From Rhodothermia bacterium (GTDB taxonomy: Bacteria; Bacteroidota; Rhodothermia; Rhodothermales; UBA2364): a stretch of 64,000 nt of DNA. The stretch covers positions 18,395 through 82,394 of the forward strand of contig JAFLBZ010000018.1 in NCBI GenBank assembly GCA_017303715.1. The letters are read 5' to 3'. The position numbers and the translations under genes are program-made. Positions 1-9,700 of this stretch are shown piece after piece. The notes under the pieces are model-generated. The model saw only the letters and a program-made list of their open reading frames with translations. It searched no databases and was not told the DNA's origin. Each line of letters begins with the position of its first letter. Within the stretch, counting starts at the first letter, position 1.

Positions 1-852
1 AACCCCAAAGGCCCAAAACCTGATCAAGCACGTTTGTCAAGTGGTTCATCCACACAGAAGCCGATGAAACGGGTTCCGCGAAAAGGTGACAAAACCGGAC
101 AAAAACCCTTAGGTGAACCCATCTCGGAAGCGATGCGCCTCAATCGATTTTTGGCGGTAGCAGGTGTGGCTTCTCGTCGGAAAGCAGATGAAATCATTGC
201 AGAAGGTTTTGTTACGGTAAATGGAGAACTGGTTAGGGAAATGGGTACGCTTGTGCAACCGGGGGATATCGTTGTGATGAATGGGAAAACCTTAACCCCT
301 CAGCACTATCGGTACATCCTGCTTAACAAGCCCGAAAACACCATCACGACGGTAGAGGATGACCGAGGACGTAAAACCGTTTTGGATTTAGTGGCGTTAC
401 CTGAAAATAATGAGATCAGAATTTATCCTGTAGGTCGTTTAGACCGAGACACGGTCGGGGCACTTTTGCTTACGAATGATGGTGAATTGGCGAATCGCTT
501 GATGCACCCACGTTATCAAATCGAGAAATATTACTTGGTAGAGGCCGATAAGAGCGTTAAACCCTCTACTTTAGAGACCTTTAAGGAAGGCATCATGCTG
601 GAGGAAGGCTTGGCAAAAATGGATGATGCAGATTATGTGGCTCTTCCAGATCGCACCAAAATCGGTGTGAAATTACATGAGGGCAAAAACCGACAAATTC
701 GGAGAATGTTTGAGGCCGCAGGACACGAGGTAAAGTATTTAGAGCGGGTAAGGTATGCTGGGTTGACCACCGAGGGGCTACGTCGCGGAAAGTGGAGGAA
801 TCTGACCCCTTCCGAAGTCAGGCAAATAAGACGCTCGGTTAAGTTGAGATAA
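1..852 (+). CDS. rluB: RluB-like 23S rRNA pseudouridine synthase (5' end outside window)
   Basis: Isomerises a uridine to pseudouridine in large-subunit rRNA; RluB of E. coli acts at U2605. Seen: an N-terminal S4 RNA-binding domain (MRLNRFLAVAGVASRRKADE, then VTVNGE), the catalytic motif GRLDRDTVGALLLTNDGE whose Asp is the conserved pseudouridine synthase nucleophile, and the C-terminal HEGKNRQIRRMFEA and LRRGKWRNLT motifs of the RsuA/RluB/RluE branch. The frame is open to base 1 with no stop. The first in-window start is only a TTG at 34, and the preceding codons (NPKGPKPDQA) read like the basic, low-complexity tail common in this family, so the true start is probably upstream of the window. 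The SGNH hydrolase starts 5 nt after the stop, suggesting co-transcription. The exact target uridine is inferred from family only. Confidence 0.9.
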   Translation, partial: NPKGPKPDQARLSSGSSTQKPMKRVPRKGDKTGQKPLGEPISEAMRLNRFLAVAGVASRRKADEIIAEGFVTVNGELVREMGTLVQPGDIVVMNGKTLTPQHYRYILLNKPENTITTVEDDRGRKTVLDLVALPENNEIRIYPVGRLDRDTVGALLLTNDGELANRLMHPRYQIEKYYLVEADKSVKPSTLETFKEGIMLEEGLAKMDDADYVALPDRTKIGVKLHEGKNRQIRRMFEAAGHEVKYLERVRYAGLTTEGLRRGKWRNLTPSEVRQIRRSVKLR

Positions 853-857
853 AACAC

Positions 858-1595
858 ATGCAAATTGGCCGTAAACAAAGCACCTTATGGGTTCTCGTGT
901 TGCTGGTTTTTGCGAGCACGATAATAGGGTGGTGGTTGCGTAGTGATCAGAAGGCGATCGAAGTGGTTCAAGATGCCTTGTCGCAATACGTGTTGACGCA
1001 GAAAACAGGTGAATCTGCATATTTCCAAGATCGGATCACCTTCTTTGAGCATCAAAAAAAACCTTGTCGTGTGGCACTACTCGGCGATTCCCTAACCGAT
1101 ATCGGGGACTGGGTTGAGATGGGAAGTGATCTTGGCGTGGTCAATCGTGGGATTTCAGGAGATACTATTGCGGGCTTGAAGTCAAGGCTGAAACAAAGTT
1201 TGGCATGTAAGCCGAAAAAAGTGGTGGTACTCATCGGAATCAATGATTTAATTGCGGGCGCTTCGCCAGAGCAGGTCGTGCGACAACTCAAAGAATTATT
1301 ACTTTCTTTAAAATCATTGGATAGAACGTTGGTCTGGCAAACACTTCTGCCCATCCATAGCGAGAAGTTTATACGTGATACAAGCTTTGGTGCTGCCTTT
1401 AACCAGCAAATTAAACAAGTAAATCACAACTTAAAGACCTTTTGTGCCATCCATAAAATAGAAACGGTGGATGTTTATCAAGCGCTTTCGGACGAATCGG
1501 GACAACTACAAACTGGCTTTACGCATGATGGGCTTCATTTGAACGGGATAGGTTACAAGGTGTGGTTTACGGTGTTACAACCGTATATGAGGTGA
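858..1595 (+). CDS. SGNH/GDSL-type hydrolase, membrane-anchored
   Basis: Predicted serine esterase/lipase of the SGNH superfamily. The four blocks are visible: block I LLGDSLTD with nucleophile Ser78, block II Gly in NRGISGDT, block III GIND with the conserved Asn, and block V DGLHLN with the Asp-x-x-His dyad. Residues about 9-27 are a hydrophobic segment, read as an uncleaved anchor or signal, so the catalytic domain probably faces the periplasm. Length (245 aa) fits family members acting as platelet-activating-factor acetylhydrolase-like esterases or lysophospholipases, but the substrate cannot be told. It follows the pseudouridine synthase by 5 nt. Its stop codon lies in the first copy of a 17-bp tandem duplication. 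Confidence 0.8.
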   Translation: MQIGRKQSTLWVLVLLVFASTIIGWWLRSDQKAIEVVQDALSQYVLTQKTGESAYFQDRITFFEHQKKPCRVALLGDSLTDIGDWVEMGSDLGVVNRGISGDTIAGLKSRLKQSLACKPKKVVVLIGINDLIAGASPEQVVRQLKELLLSLKSLDRTLVWQTLLPIHSEKFIRDTSFGAAFNQQIKQVNHNLKTFCAIHKIETVDVYQALSDESGQLQTGFTHDGLHLNGIGYKVWFTVLQPYMR

Positions 1596-1614
1596 TACCG
1601 TATATGAGGTGATG
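1581..1614 (+). repeat. 17-bp tandem duplication across a stop codon
   Basis: CCGTATATGAGGTGATA occurs at 1581-1597 and again, with one mismatch at the last base, at 1598-1614. The stop codon of the SGNH hydrolase (TGA, 1593-1595) lies inside the first copy, so the duplication did not alter the protein. Confidence 0.85.
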
Positions 1615-1746
1615 CTTTTTGTCGTACAAAGTCGGATTTTAAAAGAAATACCGCTTCTGAACGGCAAAATGTTTTGGTAAAATTGCAAGACCATAAAGCT
1701 CAAGATGGATAAATAATTGTTTAACGATCATAAAAATTTTAACGTG

Positions 1747-3213
1747 ATGTCGAAAATTATTGGTGAAGGTCTTACCTACGACGATGTATTGCTTTTACCG
1801 GGGCGTTCCGATGTGCTGCCTCGAAATGCAAACCTGAAAACACGATTAACCAAAAAAATCCAACTCAATATTCCATTTCTATCGGCGGCAATGGATACCG
1901 TTACGGAATCTCAAATGGCCATTGCCATTGCAAGGGAAGGTGGCGTAGGGGTTTTGCATAAAAACATGCGGATTGAGCAACAAGCCGGCGAAGTCCGACG
2001 GGTAAAACGCTCTGAAAGTGGGATGATTTTAGACCCTATTACGCTACGCCCCGAAAATACCGTAAAAGATGCTAAAGAGCTGATGGCCAAATACTCCATT
2101 GGTGGTATTCCCGTGGTGGACGAAAATCGGGTACTGTTGGGAATTGTGACCAACCGAGACTTGCGCTTCGAGCCGTCGGCAAGCACAAAATTGGGGCAGG
2201 TTATGACAAAAGCACCACTTCGTACCACTTCGGTGGGAACGTCTCTTGCAATCGCTGAGGACTTGCTCAAACAATACAAAATCGAAAAACTACCGGTTGT
2301 TGATGAGAAAGGAATCCTTAAAGGACTCATTACCTTTAAAGACATAAAAAAGAAGCAAGCACATCCATTTGCCTGCAAAGATACACATGGCCGCTTACGT
2401 GTTGGGGCTGCAGTTGGCGTAACGCCCGATACTATGGAGCGTGTTGCTGCTCTTGTTGAAGCTGAAGTGGACTTTGTGGTCGTTGATACCGCACATGGCC
2501 ACTCGGTTGGCGTGATGCAAATGGTCTCAAAAATCAAAGCAGTTTATGGAACGTTAGAAGTGCTGGCTGGAAATGTGGCTACAGGTGCGGGAACCCGCGA
2601 TTTGATAGAAGCTGGTGCGGATGCCGTAAAAGTGGGTATAGGACCGGGATCAATCTGTACCACACGTGTAATTGCTGGCGTTGGTGTACCGCAGTTTTCA
2701 GCTGTACTGGCGTGTGCCGAGGCCGCCGCAAGCTATGACGTACCCCTTATTGCCGATGGTGGTATTAAGCTCACGGGCGATGTCCCCAAAGCCTTGGCCG
2801 CTGGTGCAGATACGGTTATGATCGGTTCCCTCTTTGCAGGTGTGGATGAAAGCCCTGGCCATACCGTGCTTTATGAAGGACGGAAATTTAAAACCTATCG
2901 CGGAATGGGTTCGCTCGGCGCAATGAAAGCAGGAAGTAAAGATCGTTATTTTCAAGACGCAGAGGATGATATCAAAAAATTGGTTCCGGAAGGGATTGAA
3001 GGACGGGTTCCGTACAAAGGCACACTTAGCGAAGTGATTTTCCAGATGAAGGGTGGTCTTCAAGCAGCTATGGGGTATTGTGGCTGTCCAACGATTCCGG
3101 CGTTGCAGGAAAAAGCACAATTTATACGAATTACCGCATCCGGAATTCGGGAAAGCCATCCCCATGACATTATTTTAACGGAGGAAGCACCCAATTATAG
3201 CTCAAGAAGATAG
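1747..3213 (+). CDS. guaB: Inosine-5'-monophosphate dehydrogenase
   Basis: Oxidises IMP to XMP with NAD+, the committed step of guanine nucleotide synthesis, in the cytosol. Seen: N-terminal barrel start [19 protein letters not shown]; a tandem CBS (Bateman) insert covering roughly residues 95-205; the catalytic loop [11 protein letters not shown] with Cys304; and the flap region [10 protein letters not shown] followed by GSKDRYFQ. The ATG at 1747 gives 488 residues, the usual bacterial length; a GTG lies directly before it, and an upstream in-frame TTG at 1717 would add a non-conserved ten-residue tail. GMP supply also feeds GTP, the precursor used by the 7-deazaguanine operon farther along, but there is no linkage evidence for that. 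Confidence is very high. Confidence 0.97.
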   Translation: MSKIIGEGLTYDDVLLLPGRSDVLPRNANLKTRLTKKIQLNIPFLSAAMDTVTESQMAIAIAREGGVGVLHKNMRIEQQAGEVRRVKRSESGMILDPITLRPENTVKDAKELMAKYSIGGIPVVDENRVLLGIVTNRDLRFEPSASTKLGQVMTKAPLRTTSVGTSLAIAEDLLKQYKIEKLPVVDEKGILKGLITFKDIKKKQAHPFACKDTHGRLRVGAAVGVTPDTMERVAALVEAEVDFVVVDTAHGHSVGVMQMVSKIKAVYGTLEVLAGNVATGAGTRDLIEAGADAVKVGIGPGSICTTRVIAGVGVPQFSAVLACAEAAASYDVPLIADGGIKLTGDVPKALAAGADTVMIGSLFAGVDESPGHTVLYEGRKFKTYRGMGSLGAMKAGSKDRYFQDAEDDIKKLVPEGIEGRVPYKGTLSEVIFQMKGGLQAAMGYCGCPTIPALQEKAQFIRITASGIRESHPHDIILTEEAPNYSSRR

Positions 3214-3296
3214 CGTTTTTGCTTGTTTTGGGCATGAAAGAATTCCTACTTTAGGAATGTGTTCCAACCAACATCACCACCAGTTTTAAGACCTCC

Positions 3297-4604
3297 ATGC
3301 TACCCGAAGCCCCACACCTGCGCGTTTTGGTGATTGCCTACTATTTCCCTCCAATGGGAGGGAGTGGCGTTCAGCGTATTACCAAATTTGTAAAGTACCT
3401 TTCCCAATTTGGTTGGGAGCCAGAAGTGCTTACTGTTGAGCCACAAGGCTATTATGCCTACGACGAAAGCCTATTAAATGAAATCCCAGATGTGGCGATA
3501 CATCGAGTGGCTTCCAAAGACTTGAACCGCCTGTTCAAAAAAGGGCAAACCGTAACCATGCCCGGTGCATCGGTGCAAAAAAAGTGGGCTTGGCTTAGTG
3601 GATGGGCGATGATCCCAGACTCTAAAATTGGATGGAAGGATGATGCAGTCGAGGCAGGAAAAAAGATTTTAGACAGCAAGCGTTTCGATATGATTCTCTC
3701 CACAGCCCCACCATTTACTGCTCATTTGGTGGCTATGGAACTTAGTCAATATAGTGGTGTACCGTTCATCGCCGATTTTCGGGAGCCTTGGATGGATAAT
3801 TCGCGGCTCCAAATGCCCACACAACGCCATAAACGTAAACACTTAGAATTAGAAACGGAGGTGGTGAAACATGCTTCGCGACTTGTTACCATCAATCGAG
3901 GCATAAAAGAAGGTCTTATTCAGCGTCATACCGGAGCTGGCGGCTACAATACCATCCAAATCATCTCTCACGGTTTTGATCCAGAGGATTTTCCGGTTCA
4001 TGGAACGTATATGGATGGCATTATGCGCTTTGTTTATTCGGGCATGTTTTATGACGTACAAAAGCCCGATACCTTCCTTCATGCATTTCAGGACTTTATC
4101 AGCCGGAGACCAGATGCGGCTCCACATGTTTTGGCCGAATTTGTGGGTTTAACCCCAGAAGGTGGGCCGGAATTGGTGAATAAGCTCAAGTTACAAGACC
4201 ATGTGGTCTTTGAAGGATATATCCCACATCGAAAGTCTGTTCAAAAAATATGGCTTGCCGATGTGCTTTGGATGACACTTGGAGATCAGCCAAATGTAGA
4301 GAAAATGTCCACGAGTAAGCTATATGAGTATTTCGGCACCCAAAAGCCCATCATAGGATTGGTTCCAGAGGGTGAGGAAGCCCAGCAAATACGTACATAC
4401 GGTGCCGGTGTAGTCATAGATCCACAAGACATTCGTGCAACTTCCAACGCCATTGAGGGGTATTACGACCAATGGCGCAAACGCGCGTTACCAAGACCAG
4501 ATCCGAGTTTTGTGGAACGTTTTGACCGCCGATTGCTCACCAGAGAACTTGCGAAAGTGATGTCTGGGGTGTTGATGCAAATGAATGAATATTATACCCT
4601 TTAA
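3297..4604 (+). CDS. Glycosyltransferase family 4-like protein
   Basis: Probable retaining glycosyltransferase with GT-B fold, working on cell-surface polysaccharide or glycolipid. Seen: N-terminal Rossmann start VLVIAYYFPPMGGSGVQR, where the PPxGGSGVQR loop is the usual donor/acceptor-binding start of the Glyco_trans_4_4 family; ADFREPWMDN in the N-domain; and a C-terminal GT1-like part with RFVYSGMFY, VVFEGYIPHR and KLYEYFGTQKPIIG. Length 435 aa is normal. It ends 20 bases inside the next gene, an RsbW-like ATPase, so the two are likely translationally coupled. The sugar and acceptor cannot be identified. Confidence 0.85.
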   Translation: MLPEAPHLRVLVIAYYFPPMGGSGVQRITKFVKYLSQFGWEPEVLTVEPQGYYAYDESLLNEIPDVAIHRVASKDLNRLFKKGQTVTMPGASVQKKWAWLSGWAMIPDSKIGWKDDAVEAGKKILDSKRFDMILSTAPPFTAHLVAMELSQYSGVPFIADFREPWMDNSRLQMPTQRHKRKHLELETEVVKHASRLVTINRGIKEGLIQRHTGAGGYNTIQIISHGFDPEDFPVHGTYMDGIMRFVYSGMFYDVQKPDTFLHAFQDFISRRPDAAPHVLAEFVGLTPEGGPELVNKLKLQDHVVFEGYIPHRKSVQKIWLADVLWMTLGDQPNVEKMSTSKLYEYFGTQKPIIGLVPEGEEAQQIRTYGAGVVIDPQDIRATSNAIEGYYDQWRKRALPRPDPSFVERFDRRLLTRELAKVMSGVLMQMNEYYTL

Positions 4605-5043
4605 TAATTTGGCTTCATCCGTAAAAAAAGAACAAATTCATTTCTCTTTGGCCAGTGTCCCTGAACACGCTTCGGTGATATTGGCCATGCTACAATCTTG
4701 TGCCACCTATTTTAATTGGTCACCAGACTTTTCAGAGCGCATTTTTCAAGCGGGAACGGAAGGCTTTATTAATGGGATGGAACACGGGAATGGCTATAAT
4801 CCACAGAAACAGGTTTGTTTTGCGCTAACTCATTCGGAAAGCGGGGTGGAAATTGTTATTCAAGACCAAGGAAATGGGTTTAATCCTGACGCTTTACCAG
4901 ACCCGCTTGCGCCAGAGAATATACTCAAAGCCTCCGGACGGGGCCTGTTTCTAATCCGTCATTGGGCAGATGAAGTCCATTTTGAGGACAATGGTAAACG
5001 CTTGGTCTTGAACTTCTATGCTGAAAATGAAGACGTGGCGTAA
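4585..5043 (+). CDS. RsbW/SpoIIAB-type histidine kinase-like ATPase (anti-sigma regulatory kinase)
   Basis: A stand-alone GHKL ATPase domain of 152 aa without sensor or dimerisation domain, as in serine-protein kinases of partner-switching systems that phosphorylate STAS anti-anti-sigma factors. Motifs: N box EGFINGMEHGN, G1 box QDQGNGFNPDALP, G2 box GRGLFLI. The start codon lies 20 nt inside the end of the glycosyltransferase gene, and the TTTAA that ends that gene is read in another frame here. No sigma factor or STAS partner gene is seen in the window, so the partner is unknown. The link to a glycosyltransferase by overlap is unusual for this family. Confidence 0.85.
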   Translation: MNIIPFNNLASSVKKEQIHFSLASVPEHASVILAMLQSCATYFNWSPDFSERIFQAGTEGFINGMEHGNGYNPQKQVCFALTHSESGVEIVIQDQGNGFNPDALPDPLAPENILKASGRGLFLIRHWADEVHFEDNGKRLVLNFYAENEDVA

Positions 5044-5062
5044 AATGTTTTACTTGCGGATT

Positions 5063-5287
5063 TTAATATATGGCATCACAGTCAATCTCTAAGGTGCCCC
5101 ATTGCATATCGGTGTATAGAGCGCGGAGAATGTAGTTAAAGATTTTGTAAGGCGGGACTTTGGGTTTAGATCCGAATTTGGAAAATTTTAAGTGGGGTAA
5201 GATATAGTAATTGAAGTCTTTTTCGCTTAAATAAGTTGGAATCATAATCTGGCACATTAAGGATGAAAGTTTGACGGTTCGAGACAA
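5063..5287 (-). pseudogene. Transposase N-terminal remnant
   Basis: About 60 residues from the internal ATG at 5245 (MIPTYLSEKDFNYYILPHL, then KVPPYKIFNYILRALYTDMQWGTLEI) resemble the start of transposases found in Bacteroidota insertion sequences, where a similar 'IFNYILxxLxTGxQW' helix-rich N-domain precedes the DDE catalytic part. The frame stops right after this motif and only about 20 nt remain before the end of the neighbouring gene, so the catalytic domain is gone. The assignment is from memory of the family pattern and not from a search. Confidence 0.55.
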
Positions 5288-5308
5288 ATTTAATCCTTAT
5301 ATGTGCCA
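5250..5308. repeat. Imperfect inverted repeat at the transposase remnant
   Basis: TGGCACATTAAGGAT (5250-5264) pairs with ATCCTTATATGTGCCA (5293-5308), differing by one extra base, across a 28-nt loop. It spans the start region of the transposase remnant and could be a hairpin or a leftover of the element's end. No matching copy was found at the other side. Confidence 0.5.
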
Positions 5309-5377
5309 GTTTTTGTTTAACTTGGATGAGTTCAGAGGCTTGCAACCAGTTTGAAAAATAAGGACCTATCTAATGGG

Positions 5378-6484
5378 TCAGGACTCCCACAGGGTACGGC
5401 GTTTTTCATATGCCTCGCGGGTAATGCGTACATCCGCTACAAATTGTTCTAACTCGTGCATCAACAAGGCTTGCGGGCCATCCACAAAGGCTTCTGGCGG
5501 TTTGGGATGGAAATCCACCAGAATCATATTGGCTCCGGCAATAACCCCTTGAGCAGTAACGTGTAAGGTATCCAAAATGCCATCCGAGGATTTCTCCCGT
5601 GAACCCACCGAATGTGACGGATCTACACAGACGGGCATGCGGGTAAGTCTTTTAACAACAGGTACATGTGCAAAATCCACCATATTTCGGTGTGGGTCGC
5701 CAAAATTGGCCTTCATCCCACGCAAACAGAAAATTACATTGGCATTGCCCTCGCTTGCCAAGTATTCGGCAGCATTCAGCGACTCGGAAAGGGTAATCCC
5801 AAAGCCGCGTTTGAGCAATACGGGATGGGTTTTTTGTGATCCAACTGCTTTGAGCAATTCAAAATTTTGTGTATTTCTCGTTCCAATTTGGAGCATAACC
5901 CCAGTTGGTTGACCTGTTTTTTCTAAAGCCTCGTTAATTTCATCCACATGCCGTTCGTGGGTGACCTCCATTGCAATCACCTTGATGTCGTATTTCCCCG
6001 CCAATTCAAAAACCCAAGGCAGGCAAGCAGCGCCATGCCCTTGAAACGCATACGGATTGGTTCGGGGTTTGTATGCTCCCATACGGGTACAATTTAGGCC
6101 TAAGTCGCGGACGCCCTTCATCATCGCCTCCACATTGGTTGGGTTATCAACCGCACATAGACCAGCAAAGATGTGCAGGTTGTCTTGGTTAAATTCCACG
6201 CCGTTGTAATTAAAGCCAACCACACGTTTTTCATCTTTGTGCTTACCCAGAATCCGGTAGTCTTGAGATATTCGAACAACGCGCTCCACACCGGGTAATG
6301 CTGCGATTTGTTCAACATTTAGCTCACCGGTTTTGCCCAGTAGATAGACCTCCGTGAGTTTGTCTTGAACCCCCTCGATGGTGTGAAGTTTAACCTCGAT
6401 TTTAGGAAGGCGGCTCAGGTATGAAAGTGTAACCTGATAAGCTTCTGAGCTTTCGTCAATGTTTGGATGGAGAATAACAACCAT
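5378..6484 (-). CDS. aroF: 3-deoxy-7-phosphoheptulonate (DAHP) synthase, type I-beta
   Basis: Condenses phosphoenolpyruvate and erythrose 4-phosphate to DAHP, the first step of the shikimate pathway. The ATG at 6484 starts MVVILHPN, matching the N-terminal ferredoxin-like regulatory domain of Thermotoga-type enzymes, which confers tyrosine/phenylalanine feedback there. The catalytic barrel shows GAYKPRTNPYAFQG, LLKRGFG, and CVDPSHSVGSR, the PEP/phosphate and metal-binding motifs of the I-beta/KDO8P-synthase group. An in-frame extension upstream to 6550 adds a non-conserved 22 residues and is rejected as start. Length 368 aa. It is divergent from the alpha-mannosidase with about 280 nt between the two starts; no other aromatic pathway gene is adjacent. 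Confidence 0.92.
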   Translation of the reverse strand: MVVILHPNIDESSEAYQVTLSYLSRLPKIEVKLHTIEGVQDKLTEVYLLGKTGELNVEQIAALPGVERVVRISQDYRILGKHKDEKRVVGFNYNGVEFNQDNLHIFAGLCAVDNPTNVEAMMKGVRDLGLNCTRMGAYKPRTNPYAFQGHGAACLPWVFELAGKYDIKVIAMEVTHERHVDEINEALEKTGQPTGVMLQIGTRNTQNFELLKAVGSQKTHPVLLKRGFGITLSESLNAAEYLASEGNANVIFCLRGMKANFGDPHRNMVDFAHVPVVKRLTRMPVCVDPSHSVGSREKSSDGILDTLHVTAQGVIAGANMILVDFHPKPPEAFVDGPQALLMHELEQFVADVRITREAYEKRRTLWES

Positions 6485-6761
6485 TTTATTGCAATTATAT
6501 AAGGTGTTTTGGTGAGTTATTTGTATAGGCGAACGATTTTTGTTCGGCAAAATAACGGCAAGACCGCATTTTTTTTGCCAAGCATCCGCGAAATTTTACA
6601 ACTTCATTTCATCTTGTTTAAAGTTTCGGAAGTTCATACCTTTATTGCGCTAATTTTTTTGTGCCCATCCAAAAGATTAACCGGACTAAATCAACAAGCT
6701 TGTTTTGTTTTTTGGAACTGCTGCACCAACCAACAACCCTCCCCAAAACCTTACAACGCTC

Positions 6762-9700
6762 ATGCAATTACGACCTGAGATGATTGACACCCGCGTAGAG
6801 CGGCGGCTCCGTGAGTTAGAACGCTGGATTTACGAGCAACGCATTCCCATTACCGATTGGCGGCCCTCCAACCGTTGGCCCGACCATATCCCACAACCGG
6901 CGGCGGTTGCGCCCCTAACCTCCGATGTTCCGGCAGTAGATGAAACCCCCACCGATTTTGCCCAATTCCCACATGTCCATGCCAAGGCGTTCTGGGTTTC
7001 AACAACCGTTACCATCCCTGAAAAAATGGCTGGAAAGCGGGTTTTTACCCATATGAATACCGGCAGCGATGGCTTTTTGTCCGAGAGTACGGTTTATATC
7101 AATGGCCGGATTTCTGGCGGATTGGACATCAACCGGAAAGACATTTTATTGACAACCGTGGCCGAGGCCGGACAAACCTTCCGGATTGATGTAATGGTAC
7201 ATTCTGGCAGAATGCGCACGCCACAATCGCTTTCCGGAGCATTGGTTGTGCTGAACGAAGACATTTATCACTTCCGTTACGACCTACGCGCGGTTCTTGG
7301 CGCAGTACGCTCCTTAGACAAAGAGCATCCTACGGCCATCCGAATTTGGTACATTCTCGAACAATGCCTAAATGCCATAGATTTCCATTCAGATTATAAC
7401 CGAGTGGATGTTTCGGCGGCGGCAATATTGCTTAAGGAAAAGACACAAGCTCTTCTACCGACACACCAACCGCCAGATTTTAACCTATACCTCTGTGCAA
7501 ATTCGCATATAGATGTGGTATGGTTGTGGACCCTCGCTGAGACCCGCCAGAAAATGGCCCGGACGTCTTCTACTGCAGTACGATATATGGATGAATTGCC
7601 TGAATACCACTTCTCGCAAAGTCAAGCACAACTGTATGATTTTCTCCTACAAGACCATCCTGATTTGTTTGCCCTCGTACAAGACAAAGTTAAAGGTGGG
7701 CAATGGGAATTTGTGGGTGCGGCTTGGGTAGAACCGGATTGCAACATTACGGGCGGCGAGTCGTTGGTGCGACAGTTGCTTTATGGTCAAAAATTCTGGA
7801 AACAACACTTTGGCAAAACATCTCGTACCATGTGGTTGGTGGATACGTTTGGATACGCCTCTGCCATGCCACAAATTCTGCGTAAATCGGGCTTAGATAC
7901 GTTTGTCACACAAAAACTTACGTGGAGCGAAACCAATCCTTTTCCCTATGGTCACTTTGATTGGGAAGGTATTGACGGTTCTCGCATCCGCTGCGTTTTT
8001 CCACAAAGCTACGTCACCCGCACTTATCCAGACGAGATGATGCAGTGGTACAAGCGTTATCCGTCTAAGGACATTGCACCGGACTTGCTCTACCTTTATG
8101 GATATGGAGATGGTGGTGGTGGGCCTGTGCGGGAGGATGTGGAATTGGGCAAACGGATGCAAGAATTTCCGGCTTATCCACGGGTTAAATTTAGCCGCGT
8201 AGAAGATGCCTTGGATGCCATTAAATCGCGTGCAGAAGCTCTTGCCGATGAATATGGCTATCAAATCCCTGTCTGGAAAGGCGAACTTTACCTCGAATTT
8301 CACCGAGGAACCTTGACCACCCATGCCTTGGTGAAACGGCGCAACCGGAAAAACGAATTGCTCATCCGCGAAGCAGAAATTTGGGCTGCTCTCGCCGAAA
8401 TCCACAATGGCGCAACCTATCCTGCCGAAGCCTTAGAAAGCAATTGGAAAAAACTCATGTTGCTCCAATTCCACGATATTTTGCCCGGAACAAGTATTGT
8501 CCAAGCTTATCCAGACGTTCACCGAATCTATGGCGAGATAGAAACCGATGTGGCCGCCCTTTTAAACAAGGCCATCGAGAATTTGGACGCCCCAAGCATC
8601 CAGCCGCCGTATCGTTTCTCGGTCTTGAACAGTTTGTCCTTTACCGTCACCGATTGGGCGGAGGCGATCATTCCGCTTAAGTTGCCTTTTGGCATTCAAG
8701 ATGCAACCGGAAATCCTGTCACTTTCCAAGTGCTGCATGAAGATGAGGCAAACACACATATCGGATTCGAGGCGACCATTTCGCCCTTTGCTGCCTCGCA
8801 ATTCGTCGCAAAGCCCATTGAAGCAAAGCCTTCCGACAACGATCTGTCCCAAGCCTTAGATCAGGCGTTAGCCGATCTACCTCTTTCGGATGCCGATGTT
8901 TTTCGCTTATGGTTAGGACTAACAGACGAGGGTGCTTTGTCTGCCGAGGAGATCGGGCAAAAGTTAGACCTTTCCAAAGACGAGGTCAAAGAAATTCGAC
9001 TACGGGCTTTGGCGCATGTTTCCAAATCCAACAAAGCCTTGAAGGAAAAAAACTTAGAGAAATTCCGGAAATCCCAAAAAGCCGTAGCAAAATCCGCTTT
9101 AGCTGCGCCGAACTTGCTCGCCACCGAAGAAGGTATGGAAAACGAATTCTTCTATATTCGCTTTAATCCATCTGGCGGGTTAGATTCCATCTACGATAAA
9201 CGTTTACAACGGGAATGGCTTACCGGAAAAGGGAACGACCTGCAAACCTTTGAAGACCGTCCCAATAGTTGGGATGCGTGGGATGTTAATGATTGGTTCG
9301 AACAAAAACCATTGAATTTATTAACGTTAGAACAAGTCTCTGTCTTAGAAAGTGGTCCCATTCGCGCCACTGTTCGGTTCGATTTTAAGACTTGTAATGG
9401 CAGTACCCTTAGCCAGTTGGTGATGATGTATCGCTCCATTCCGCGTATTGACTTCCGAACGGTCATGGACTGGCACGAGCAACACGTTTTGCTCAAAGTG
9501 GCTTTTCCTGTTTCGGTGCATAGTGCCTCGGCTGCATATGAAATCCAATACGGAACCATAGAGCGCCCAACTTCGCGGAATACCACTTGGGAGCAAGCCA
9601 AGTTTGAGGTTTCTGGTCAACGTTGGACGGATCTCTCGGATGGTAGCGGTGGTGTTTCCCTTCTGAACGATGGAAAATACGGTCACGATATTCACCATAA

